Assembly (NCBI GenBank): GCA_030613515.1
Contig: JAUWLT010000002.1
Location: forward strand, 1 to 43,204
DNA from: Desulfobulbaceae bacterium
Lineage (GTDB): Bacteria > Desulfobacterota > Desulfobulbia > Desulfobulbales > Desulfobulbaceae
DNA: 43,204 nt
Reading direction: 5' to 3'
The notes below the pieces were generated by a model. It searched no databases, was not told the DNA's origin, and worked only from the letters and a program-made list of their open reading frames with translations. This document shows positions 9,298 through 17,096 of this stretch, in pieces (position 1 is the first letter of the stretch; each line of letters starts with the position of its first letter). Made by a program: the position numbers and the translations under genes.

Positions 9298-9769
9298 GTT
9301 TGATAAACAGGACAGTGCTCTAACTGTTTTGGTGGTTAGGTAAGGTACTATTGCATCTGGACAGAAGCAAGGTACTAATACACTCGGTACCAAAATGGAT
9401 AAGATTAAATTTTTCAATCTTATTGGTGTACCCTGAACCGGAGTCTCAAGTGTTTTTGGAAATATGTTGACTTAAGAATGACGAAATTAAAATGTGATGT
9501 TTCAAGACCTGATAATCATCTAAAAGGCCTCATACCGAGAGAGTCCGATAAAGGCTCCTTGCTGTTTTGAGTCGGCAACTTTTCGTCTTATTGCCGTAAA
9601 GTGACATGGGGCCTTTTAATGGGTGACTCCATTCCTTAATCACATCGAGGAGAAATCGATCATGAATGCAGGACAGCCGCTCAAAGAGAACATCAGCTCT
9701 CTGGCTCGGATAGGGCATTAAAAAGATATGGTCGGCAATTTAATCCCCTTGTACCTAAACGACTTTATC
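9298..9769. other. Long intergenic region, no supportable gene
   Basis: It contains an 8-bp hairpin (ATAAGATT 9399-9406 with AATCTTAT 9416-9423) flanked by GGTACC-like words. An inverted AAAAGGCC/GGCCTTTT pair lies near 9521 and 9611. A 62-codon open frame on the minus strand (9530-9718) has no recognisable family and no clear ribosome-binding site, so it is not called. Confidence 0.4.
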
Positions 9770-9808
9770 AAAAAAAATGTCCCGGAAGGGATCTGACCCA
9801 ACCGGGAC
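9770..9808 (-). terminator. Rho-independent terminator of the zinc-ribbon membrane protein gene
   Basis: On the minus strand GTCCCGG and CCGGGAC pair around an inner GGG/CCC stem, followed after one base by eight T (A run at 9770-9777 on the plus strand). It lies about 220 bases after the stop codon at 10026. Confidence 0.75.
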
Positions 9809-10025
9809 TAAGGTGAGAAGAAGAAAGGAGGTACTCACATTAATAAATTACCAAATCGTAACAGGAGAAGTCAAGTAAATAATATCTCAGCGTGGTTCAG
9901 GTCATGTCAGAGGGCAGTACTCGTCTCGAAGTGCTCAGAGATGGATACGACTACTGTGTTTCATACTATATCAGCTCCTGGATGTGGTAATCTTAACGTC
10001 CAGCATCACCAACCCGGGACAGAAA

Positions 10026-10457
10026 TTATTTTTTCCAGTAAGGATACCGGTCGAGAGTCATCTGTGTTTTTTTCTTCTGTATAATCAATTTTCTTTTGCC
10101 AATGATGGTCAGAAGAATTCCTGAGCCAGAGCTCCAAAGAGCAGCGTCGCTCCCGATTTTTCCCAACCATAAAAAAGAAATGGTTAAAATCAGAATCAAA
10201 ATACCTAATACAACCATTGCCCGGCCGGAATAGAGTTCCGAGCTACGTACAGAAAAGCTCATCATCCAGCCATTATTTTCTTTTATGGTACTGCCGCCGG
10301 ACTTCAGCAGCTCTCCGGCAGGCATGTACCTCATTTCTGTTCCACAATTTTGGCAGAGATGGGACGTTTCACCCTTTGAATAACTTTTACTCCCGGACTC
10401 GCCGCAAGTTGCACAAATTGGTGTTGGTATTTCGCTTTTTGTCATTTCTTTTTTCAA
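10026..10457 (-). CDS. Small membrane protein with N-terminal zinc ribbon
   Basis: 143 residues, family not recognised. Two CxxC pairs (C15/C18 and C35/C38) within the first 40 residues form a probable zinc ribbon. Two hydrophobic segments (about 80-97 and 107-125) would place it in the membrane, with a short basic tail (GKRKLIIQKKK) on the cytoplasmic side. The gene is AT-rich compared with era or recA and stands alone between long non-coding stretches, so it may be an accessory gene. A terminator follows at 9770-9808. Confidence 0.65.
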   Translation of the reverse strand: MKKEMTKSEIPTPICATCGESGSKSYSKGETSHLCQNCGTEMRYMPAGELLKSGGSTIKENNGWMMSFSVRSSELYSGRAMVVLGILILILTISFLWLGKIGSDAALWSSGSGILLTIIGKRKLIIQKKKTQMTLDRYPYWKK

Positions 10458-10768
10458 CAGTACATCAAGTATTCTTTCACCGTAAAACTATGGCGTGCCA
10501 TCAACTGATAATGAAAATATCGTAAGTCTGACATCCACCTTAATTCGTGACGGTTAATTCTACTTTGTCACATTAAAGACATGAGCTATCCAGTTGTAAT
10601 TATACATAGTTATCGTATAGATACATGTATATATACAGCAAGAAAATTGAATAATTTTCACATTCAATCATAAGAAATATTATTATTGAAAGGATCCCCC
10701 GGCAATCTGAACTATTTAAGCACAATTGCAAGTTAAGATAGTTCCATAAAATACGTCAGATTTATAGT
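10458..10768. other. AT-rich intergenic region
   Basis: About 310 bases with no gene. The only structure noticed is a short perfect palindrome, ATACATGTAT, near 10621. It probably carries the promoter of the zinc-ribbon gene. Confidence 0.4.
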
Positions 10769-11500
10769 CTATTGGTTCTGTTGCATATTTTTCATCATTT
10801 CCTGCATTTGCTCCATCATTTTTTCCATGTTTTCCGGGGATGGCATTTGATTGCCTGCAGGAGAATTATTATCCTCTGTGCCAAAACCTTTCATCAATGA
10901 TCCCATATCGGGTATACCCATGGCTTCCTGCATGGTTTCAGCTTCAACGTATCCGACAGGAATTGAAAATAATGATTTGGGCTGTTTATCAATTACTATA
11001 TTGTCAAGAGATGTGGTTATTTTTCCCATAGGAGCAGGAAGTGTTACTTCTGATTTAATCGGGTAATTCAGTTTTTTTGAAAGCCATAACTTCATATGAG
11101 GCGAGAACTGTGCGTTTTGTGACTTGATATTTCCTTCATATATTATACATTTATAACCTGCAATGGTCTCTTTACCGACTTTCTTCATTTTGTTTTTCTT
11201 AATCCATGATTTAAAATCACCTGCACCAGCCATGGCGTTCTTTTTTTCCAGATCGGATATATTGGATACGTAATATTTTTTCGTAACAGGAAAAATTTGA
11301 TACATTAATGGTCGTTTCATAATGGAAATCATGTCCATTATTTCGTTACGGGATATGTCTTCATTTTTATAGTATAATTTTCCCGTATCTTTTCCTGTGG
11401 GTAATTGTGATATCACATCTGCGGAAAACTCAACGGCAAACGTACTTGTAGCCAGTGAAATGATTGATAGGATCAGTAAAGTCAAAATTGTTTTTTTCAT
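10769..11500 (-). CDS. Periplasmic protein resembling DUF4412 / outer-membrane lipoprotein carriers
   Basis: 243 residues. The signal peptide MKKTILTLLILSIISLATS ends near TFA|VEF. The mature part starts EFSADVI, has GKLYYKNEDISRNE and a late TVAGYKC-like block (ETIAGYKCIIYEG) followed by KLWLSKKLNYPIKSEV. This layout of beta strands is shared by DUF4412 and LolA/LppX-like carriers. The tail from about residue 205 is rich in Met, Gln and Asn and ends in a helical MEKMMEQMQEMMKNMQ segment. I chose the inner ATG because GAGAAGG lies just before it; the longer frame starts five codons earlier. The gene is AT-rich like its neighbour. Confidence 0.65.
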   Translation of the reverse strand: MKKTILTLLILSIISLATSTFAVEFSADVISQLPTGKDTGKLYYKNEDISRNEIMDMISIMKRPLMYQIFPVTKKYYVSNISDLEKKNAMAGAGDFKSWIKKNKMKKVGKETIAGYKCIIYEGNIKSQNAQFSPHMKLWLSKKLNYPIKSEVTLPAPMGKITTSLDNIVIDKQPKSLFSIPVGYVEAETMQEAMGIPDMGSLMKGFGTEDNNSPAGNQMPSPENMEKMMEQMQEMMKNMQQNQ

Positions 11501-11515
11501 TTTCCTTCTCTCCAT

Positions 11516-11764
11516 TTTTTTAAAAAAAGCTGAAGTTTCCCATTTATAAAAAGATCAAATTGAGACCGACGTGGAGCTATACATACACATATTACCTTCA
11601 TTGCTCACTGAACTCAAACGAGAATTCACATCGCTTGAAAAAGATGAGGGATGGAAGCCGGAAAGTACGAGATACCAGGCTTGACAAGTGGGTGTTGAGT
11701 TTTGCCCGTGTGAACTGTTGCTGCTCATAGGTCTGGCAGCTATGGACAGGTAACCCCGTTTTGT
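11516..11764. other. Intergenic region
   Basis: About 250 bases between the DUF4412-like gene and the broken regulator. No gene, hairpin with T run, or repeat was recognised. Confidence 0.4.
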
Positions 11765-12815
11765 TCACAACTTATATTCGTTAATTTTATTAAGTAAGGT
11801 TTGAAGGGCAATGCCAAGAAGCTTGGCTGTTTTACTTTTGTTGCCTCCAGTCTGTGCCAGGGTTGTACGGATAAACTTTCGTTCCATGTCGCGCAGAGTG
11901 GGACCTGAATCCATTGCCGGGGTAACCGGTGCCGCTACTCCTTCCGGCAGTAGATGGACGGGTATTTCATGCGGAGTAATCTGTTCACCAACAGAGGATG
12001 ACCACCCGTTCAATAGTGTTTTCCAACTCGCGTATATTACCGGGCCAATTATAGCGCATGAAAATATTCAAAACCTCTGGGTGAAACCTCTTGATGTCCT
12101 TGCGGTTCTTGATGGCATGTTTTTGAAAAAAATGACGGCTTAAATCCGGAATGTCGGTGCTCCGTTCCCTCAATGGCGGCAGGTGGACCGGCACTACGGA
12201 GAGACGAAAAAAGAGGTCTTGGCGAAAGGTGCTTTCTTGAATCATAGCCTGCAGGTCCTTGTGCGTGGCAGCCACCAACCGTACGTCAACCGAGATAGTC
12301 TGATTGCCGCCGAGTCTTTCCAGTTCTCCCTCCTGCAAGACCCGGAGAATCTTGGCCTGAGTGGTTAGGCTCAGGTCACCTATTTCGTCCAGAAAAAGGG
12401 TCCCTTGATGAGCCGGCTCGAAACGACCTTTGCGCTGTGAGGTGGCACCGGTAAAGGCCCCCTGTTCATGACCGAACAGTTCGCTTTCCAGCAGATTTTC
12501 ATGGAGTGCGGCGCAGTTGATCTTGATGAAGGGAAAGTCATGTCTCTTGCTGTTTTCATGCAGGGCATTAGCGATCAGTTCTTTACCGGTGCCCGACTCA
12601 CCGGTGACAAGAACAGTGGCATCGCTGGGAGCCACCAGGGCCAGGGTGTTAAACATCTCCTGCATTACTGGGCTGTTGCCGATTATCTTGTCAAAAGAAA
12701 AACGCTCCTGTAAACGGTTCCTGAGTTGTTCGTTTTCCTCACGCAGTTGACGAAGATCCAGCGCCTTGTCTATAATCAGTTTGAGTTCTTCAATATCGAC
12801 AGGTTTGGTGATGTA
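11765..12815 (-). pseudogene. Sigma-54 response regulator, N-terminally truncated and frameshifted
   Basis: The remaining sequence matches the intact regulator at 24633 almost throughout: the last strand of the receiver domain (DYITKPVDIEELK), the AAA+ domain with GESGTGKE, ELFGHEQGAFTGA, FLDEIGD and the arginine-finger region, and a Fis-type HTH (GNKSKTAKLLGIALQTLLNK). Two lesions are visible. The receiver domain, including the phosphorylated Asp, is missing: the sequence switches to a DUF1566 remnant near 12816. A one-base frameshift near 12003 turns the expected VILC.GEQIT into VILCW-stop, with the rest continuing in the next frame. It is probably the former partner of the kinase at 13542. 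Confidence 0.9.
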
Positions 12816-13203
12816 GTCGATGACCAATACCAACCGAGAAAGACATTGACAAAGGGATGGTCGTCCGGCAGCGCGGGCTTCCTGGCTTGGTAGCTCATCA
12901 GACTGCGCAACTCGTTGCGATTGGGCAAGCGCCAGTCACTGTAGCCTCCGAAATGTTTCCGGTTTAACTTTGCAATCTGTTGAAAGGATTCCTGCCAGGT
13001 ACATGGAAATGTATTGATATTGGCATCCCGGGTCCAGACAAGCTTGGTTAAACGGTCGAGAATCGTTTTTTCCTGCTCAAAACGGTCAATCAGCCAGGAG
13101 TACCTGTCTGCAAGTCACCATCATGACCACTGCCGGGACAATAATTTTCCTGGCCCGTGCTATTATAACAACGGGTTTGTCCAGTGTGCAGTACGTATTG
13201 CAT
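12816..13203 (-). pseudogene. DUF1566 (Lcl-type) protein remnant, frameshifted and fused to the regulator
   Basis: From ATG 13203 one frame reads TGQTRCYNSTGQENYCPGSG and HDGDLQTGTPG, then meets a stop at 13090. After a one-base shift it continues RFEQEKTILDRLTKLVWTRD, LNRKHFGGYSDWRLPNRNEL and RSLMSYQ..PALPDDHPFVNV to GWYWSST. This is the classic DUF1566 succession. The C-terminal end is lost: right after WYWSST the DNA becomes the regulator's DYITKP coding sequence, with GACTACA shared by both at the junction. No signal peptide remains. Confidence 0.85.
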
Positions 13204-13220
13204 ATCATCTCACCTGCCGA

Positions 13221-13399
13221 TCAAAAACGCAGCCGCAACACCACACCTGCATCATAATCGGAATCATGCTTGGCACCTGGGAGATCTGTTTGGTGACGAC
13301 CCATTCCAGACTGTACAACCACTCTTCATCAGTGTTGACATACCACTCAAAAAAACCGAGAAATAAGCTGATAGCGGCAAAGAATACGAGCATGACCAA
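13221..13399 (-). pseudogene. C-terminal remnant of an outer-membrane beta-barrel-like gene
   Basis: One frame reads FFEWYVNTDEEWLYSLEW. Around 13300 the plausible continuation lies in another frame as GRHQTDLPGAKHDSDYDAG followed by VVLRLRF and a stop at 13221. The alternating polar/apolar pattern and the terminal phenylalanine resemble the last strands and beta-signal of an outer-membrane barrel. The N-terminus is absent. The call rests on pattern only. Confidence 0.35.
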
Positions 13400-13541
13400 A
13401 ACAATAGAAATTTAGCCAACTGACATTAAAAAAAAGATTGACCTGATTTTCATACTGTCCTCATTCCTGTTCTTGTTTGGTGATAATGTACGGGTTTTTG
13501 TCAATATGTTTCAAGGAATAAAGGGCAACTTAACGCGTCCC

Positions 13542-14570
13542 TCATTTGCTCATGGTCACTGCTGGAAGAATAATCCTGAATACCATACCTTTTTCATCCC
13601 GCTGCTCATATTGTAGGATTCCACCATGTGCTTCCGCTATTTTTTTTACAATCGGCAGACCGAGACCAGTACCTTCTTTTTTGCTGGAGACAAATGGTTG
13701 TAGAATTTCATCCATTTTATCGGTAGAGATTCCTTCACCATAATCTTCTACTTCTATAAATAAATTATTTGTGTCCATTTTACTGCGAATAATTACCTCT
13801 CCTCCAGCAGGAGATGCCTCCACGGCATTATTGATTAAATTAAGCAAGGCCTGTTGTAAACGATGGGAATCGTAGGAACAGACCGGCAGATCATCTTGCA
13901 ATTGCAAGGAAAGTTGTACATGATGTTTCCTGGCTTTTTCTTCGGCAATAAGTATTGTTTCCTGCAAGAGCTTATTGAAATCATCATCCTGACAATTCAG
14001 ATCAAGGGGTTTGGCAAAGCCCAACATATCTTTTACCATTAGTTCAAGTCGTTCCGTTTGCTGCAATACGATATCCAGTTTCTTACCGGTCCTGTCCTCT
14101 TCCGGTAGTTTTCGCCGGATCTGCTGGGCAAAGCCTCCAATTGCTATTAATGGCGTTTTCATATCGTGGGCAACGCAGGCAACAGCCTTTCCCATAGCAG
14201 CCAGCCCTTCCTCTTTTCTTCTCATCTGCTGGTGAATAATCTCCCGATCCTGCAACCAACCGACCAGAATCCCAATAATATTGAACAGCAGGATTTCCAA
14301 TAAATTTCCTAGATCGTGACCAGTAAGACCCCTTGGCTTTCCGATGACTATTGGCACATACAAAACTGTAATCACAAGGGCTGTAGCCAATCCACCGTGC
14401 AGACCGAACCAAAAACCTGCTAAGATGATGGGCAGGAAGTAAAGCTCACGATATATTACATGTAAAATTGTTTCTTCCTGCCTGGTTAGAAAATGGAGCA
14501 TGGTTACAAAAAAAACCAAAACAAAAATAACTACAATCTGGAAAGATGTTTTCTTGTTTATTTGCATCAT
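13542..14570 (-). CDS. Membrane sensor histidine kinase (copper island)
   Basis: 342 residues. The first 107 residues form four membrane segments of a DUF4118-like module (YRELYFLPIILAGFWFGLHG; LLEILLFNIIGILVGWLQDRE). A short coiled segment leads to the dimerisation helix with the phospho-acceptor H135 (CVAHDMKTPL). The ATPase domain has LINNAVEAS, DYGEGIS and GTGLGLPIVKKIAEAHGG. It is the last intact gene of the Cu-ATPase unit on the minus strand. The regulator expected to follow is broken (11765-12815), so this kinase may be orphaned or may signal to the regulator at 24633. Confidence 0.9.
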   Translation of the reverse strand: MMQINKKTSFQIVVIFVLVFFVTMLHFLTRQEETILHVIYRELYFLPIILAGFWFGLHGGLATALVITVLYVPIVIGKPRGLTGHDLGNLLEILLFNIIGILVGWLQDREIIHQQMRRKEEGLAAMGKAVACVAHDMKTPLIAIGGFAQQIRRKLPEEDRTGKKLDIVLQQTERLELMVKDMLGFAKPLDLNCQDDDFNKLLQETILIAEEKARKHHVQLSLQLQDDLPVCSYDSHRLQQALLNLINNAVEASPAGGEVIIRSKMDTNNLFIEVEDYGEGISTDKMDEILQPFVSSKKEGTGLGLPIVKKIAEAHGGILQYEQRDEKGMVFRIILPAVTMSK

Positions 14571-14647
14571 GTAACCAATATTTTCAAATTAGCGTCGAAG
14601 CATAATCGACTGGTGTTCTCTCCTGCTTACATAATTTTTGACCACGG

Positions 14648-15181
14648 CTAATTTTCAAGTATCTGGAAAATTGTATCAAGAGAGGGGCGATCCGCCGGAC
14701 CATCACCAACATAGTGAAAACGCACAATGCCATCCGGATCGATTAATACATCGCCACCCCGTTGATAGATATCACCCGTTGCCTTTTTTGGTTTATGTCC
14801 TTGCAAGATTTCCTTAAAATAGGCCCACCATGTCTTCGGCCCCCAGATGTCCCAAAAGGAGGCGGAAAACATACCATACCCTTGGTATACCTCTTTTGAC
14901 TCGTCGATCAAAAATGGCCGGCTGATGCCGGTTTCTTTACAGTATTCATGAGCAATTTCTTGAGACGCAAAGGTGATGACGACAATCTTTACATTATATG
15001 TGTTGAATTTTTCTTCATTCTCCCGCAACTGCGAAAGATGCGCACGGCAAGGCAGTCAGCCAAGGTGACGGAGAAAAACCATGAGCAGCCAATTCCCTGT
15101 ATAATCGGAAAGCCTATGAACTTTACTTTCACTATCTGAAAGATTGAAAGAAATTGCAGAATGTCCGGTTAGATTTACCAT
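14648..15181 (-). CDS. Peroxiredoxin-like selenoprotein (UxxC), in-frame UGA
   Basis: 177 residues if UGA at 15056-15058 is read as selenocysteine, U42. The ATG at 15181 follows a good ribosome-binding site (GGGGGGAC). Upstream of the UGA the frame encodes VNLTGHSAISFNLSDSESKV and WLLMVFLRHLG. Downstream come LPCRAHLSQLRENEEKF, VKIVVITFA and FLIDESKEVYQGYG, then WGPKTWWAYFKEIL and a C-terminal GGDVLIDPDGIVRFHYVG block. This is a complete AhpC/TSA (PRXL2-like) thioredoxin fold, and the UGA falls exactly on the first Cys of the FLRHLG-C-xPC motif, giving U42-L-P-C45. The alternative TTG at 15028 would give a protein without its active site. The gene lies between the Usp and histidine kinase genes and probably reduces peroxides or disulfides. 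Confidence 0.88.
15023..15047 (-). promoter_or_regulatory. Candidate bacterial SECIS element of the Prx-like gene
   Basis: Starting 9 bases after the UGA, CCG-TGCG pairs with CGCA-(GTTG)-CGG, leaving a CATCTTT apical loop 16-22 bases from the UGA. That is the position expected for a bacterial selenocysteine insertion element. The stem is short and bulged, so the structure is tentative. Confidence 0.45.
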
Positions 15182-15236
15182 TGTCGTCCCCCCAGATTAT
15201 TTGTGAAAAGAAACAGGCGCTTGACGATCATACTGT

Positions 15237-16082
15237 CTAAGACGGGCTACTCGATTCCTCCGGGGTACCTTTCACAGACAAGACAGGTATGGAAGCTTCT
15301 CGAAGCAATCGAATAGGTACATCTCCGAACAGAAATTCCTGGGCCTTGGTCTGCTGGTGTTTGGAAAGAAGGAGCAAATCATAGTTGCCATCTTTCAACT
15401 CCTCGAGAATTTTATCCGATACTGGAACTTTGCCCGTTACAGCAACATTTTTAATCAAAACACTTTCCCGGGGAATGCCTGAATCTATCAGCATATCACG
15501 TAGTTCATCCAGGAATGCTGCTGTCTCATTCCCCTGTTGCGATACATACTCATCTGCCGGTTCTTGGGAGGCAAACTTCTCGCTCTCATCCTCATTGTAA
15601 ACCCATAAAAGGGTAACCGCTATATCTCTGCCACCAAAATATGCACCAAACCATTCAGCTGAAGCAATACTTAATGGGGAGTTGTCTATGTAAAATAAAA
15701 TGTTACATCCCTCTCCCGTAGAGGGAACAACGACATGCTGCTGTTGTTGATTGATGACAACGCGTTCCGATGAATCACGGAAAGAGCCGACAAAAAAGCC
15801 TGTTATATGGAATAAGATCACAGCCGCTATATTTCCTGCTGTAAAATCCTGCGTCGTTCTGTCCATGAAAAAATGTGGTAGAAAAATAATTGTCATGGTT
15901 ATCGCAGCTAAAACTCCTCCTTTTCGCCCCGAGTAGAGAGCAATATAAGCAATGGGTACTAAGTAAAGCAGGCGAAAGAGTATGTGCAGACTCAAAAAGT
16001 CGCGAGGAATAAAAAAATGAAAAACAGCGACGCCAAACATCATTATTATTGCTATGCTAATTTGTTTTCTGTTCATCTTCAT
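15237..16082 (-). CDS. Membrane-anchored universal stress (Usp) protein
   Basis: 281 residues. Residues 1-105 are a four-segment membrane module related to the sensor part of the neighbouring kinases (LFRLLYLVPIAYIALYSGRKGG; GNIAAVILFHITGFFVGSFRD). From about residue 127 a UspA domain follows: ILFYIDNSPLSIASAEWFGA, LLWVYNEDE, then GKVPVSDKILEELKDGNYDLLLLSKH and the final RLLREASIPVLSV. Usp domains bind ATP or respond to stress, but the usual G-x2-G-x9-GS nucleotide motif is not obvious. It begins 6 bases after the kinase-like gene with a good AAAGGAGC ribosome-binding site, so the two are coupled. The fusion puts a stress domain on the same membrane sensor used by the histidine kinases. Confidence 0.82.
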   Translation of the reverse strand: MKMNRKQISIAIIMMFGVAVFHFFIPRDFLSLHILFRLLYLVPIAYIALYSGRKGGVLAAITMTIIFLPHFFMDRTTQDFTAGNIAAVILFHITGFFVGSFRDSSERVVINQQQQHVVVPSTGEGCNILFYIDNSPLSIASAEWFGAYFGGRDIAVTLLWVYNEDESEKFASQEPADEYVSQQGNETAAFLDELRDMLIDSGIPRESVLIKNVAVTGKVPVSDKILEELKDGNYDLLLLSKHQQTKAQEFLFGDVPIRLLREASIPVLSVKGTPEESSSPS

Positions 16083-16088
16083 GCTCCT

Positions 16089-17066
16089 TTAGTTAGTGTT
16101 AGAAACACCTTCAAGATCCCCCAAAGCGTCACGGAGGTCATTGAGAACTTCATCCACAGACTCGTAAAATACGGTGGCGTATCCTGAAAAATGAAGGAGA
16201 ACGTTGTTTAGGCGCTCAGGAATGTATGGGTATATTTTTCTTAAATTCATAAGGCGGTTTTGTTCCAGGATAGAAAAATCTTCCGGTTGTAACTGATCCA
16301 CTACACCTTTGAACATTGGATTTGCCTTGACATCAGAATAAAAACACCCTCCCATTCCAACAATACAGGTTATGATTTCTCCCAAGCCAATAAGATCCAT
16401 GCCAAATGGGTTTTCAGGGAAATCGTAGTTATAGTCAAAATCGATCCAACGATATCTTTTTTGATCTCGGTCATACAGGATGTGGTCCCATCGAACGTCA
16501 CCATGAACGAGACCATTTTCATGGAGATAGGATAGAGATTGCAGGCAATCGCAAACACCTGTTAAAATTTCCAGAAGCCGGCTGTGAAAGTAGTGCTCAT
16601 GGGACATGTTACAGTTGCCCACCAGTTTGTTGAGAGAAGGTCCCCGAATAAAATCAATAATTCGGACATTATTGCCAACGTTATCATTTACATCAAATCC
16701 GTGCATAAAGAGAGAATGTCCTCGGACAGCTTCAAGTACTCGTGCTTCTTTGATAGGACTTCTGTAAAAATGAATCTTATACCCACCAACTTCCTGAACA
16801 AACTCCTCGAAGAAAACAAGCTTGACAATCTTGATCTCCCCGGTCAGCAGACTGATGGTTCGTTTCACCCAAAATTTGGGATCATCATCCTGACCAAATC
16901 CTGACTCTTTCTCGTTTCGGGTAATCAGGTAAGGATTGTCGTTCAGAACCATTACATCGCCGGGGTTAAGGGCCATAAAGTCAGAGGTATCATCAACAAT
17001 ACGCATACGAGCTGAGGATTTCCTGCCCCGCTCCGTAATCAGTGCCTCTACTTCATTTTTGTTCAT
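16089..17066 (-). CDS. Protein-kinase-like (Hanks-fold) protein in the Cu-ATPase operon
   Basis: 325 residues, soluble. A kinase fold is supported by KIVKLVFFEEF (possible ATP-binding Lys about 79-82), E107 in IKEARVLEAV, the hinge-like IIDFIRGPSLNKLV, the catalytic loop LVHGDVRWDHIL (D190) and IDFDYN in place of the DFG motif. The catalytic-loop Asn is replaced by His (HGDxxxDH), and the glycine-rich loop is not obvious, so activity is uncertain; it may be a small-molecule kinase or a pseudokinase. It starts 30 bases after copA and ends 6 bases before the Usp gene, so it belongs to the metal-stress operon. Confidence 0.75.
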   Translation of the reverse strand: MNKNEVEALITERGRKSSARMRIVDDTSDFMALNPGDVMVLNDNPYLITRNEKESGFGQDDDPKFWVKRTISLLTGEIKIVKLVFFEEFVQEVGGYKIHFYRSPIKEARVLEAVRGHSLFMHGFDVNDNVGNNVRIIDFIRGPSLNKLVGNCNMSHEHYFHSRLLEILTGVCDCLQSLSYLHENGLVHGDVRWDHILYDRDQKRYRWIDFDYNYDFPENPFGMDLIGLGEIITCIVGMGGCFYSDVKANPMFKGVVDQLQPEDFSILEQNRLMNLRKIYPYIPERLNNVLLHFSGYATVFYESVDEVLNDLRDALGDLEGVSNTN

Positions 17067-17096
17067 GTGACCTCCCCCTCCACAAATAAATGCCCT

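Noticed and set aside
9530-9718. 62-codon open frame on the minus strand
   Set aside because: No family resemblance, no clear ribosome-binding site, and surrounded by non-coding repeat-like sequence.
9820-10025. Strong Shine-Dalgarno-like AAGGAGGT followed by an open frame starting at ATT
   Set aside because: An ATT start is very rare, the codons show no protein-like pattern, and the region runs into the end of the oppositely oriented gene at 10026.
13014-13415. 133-codon plus-strand open frame
   Set aside because: It is antisense to recognisable DUF1566 and barrel-like remnants and has no family resemblance of its own.
14648-15028. Short peroxiredoxin-like gene starting at TTG 15028
   Set aside because: It would lack the N-terminal strand and the active site; the UGA-containing longer frame restores the full family sequence with a good ribosome-binding site.
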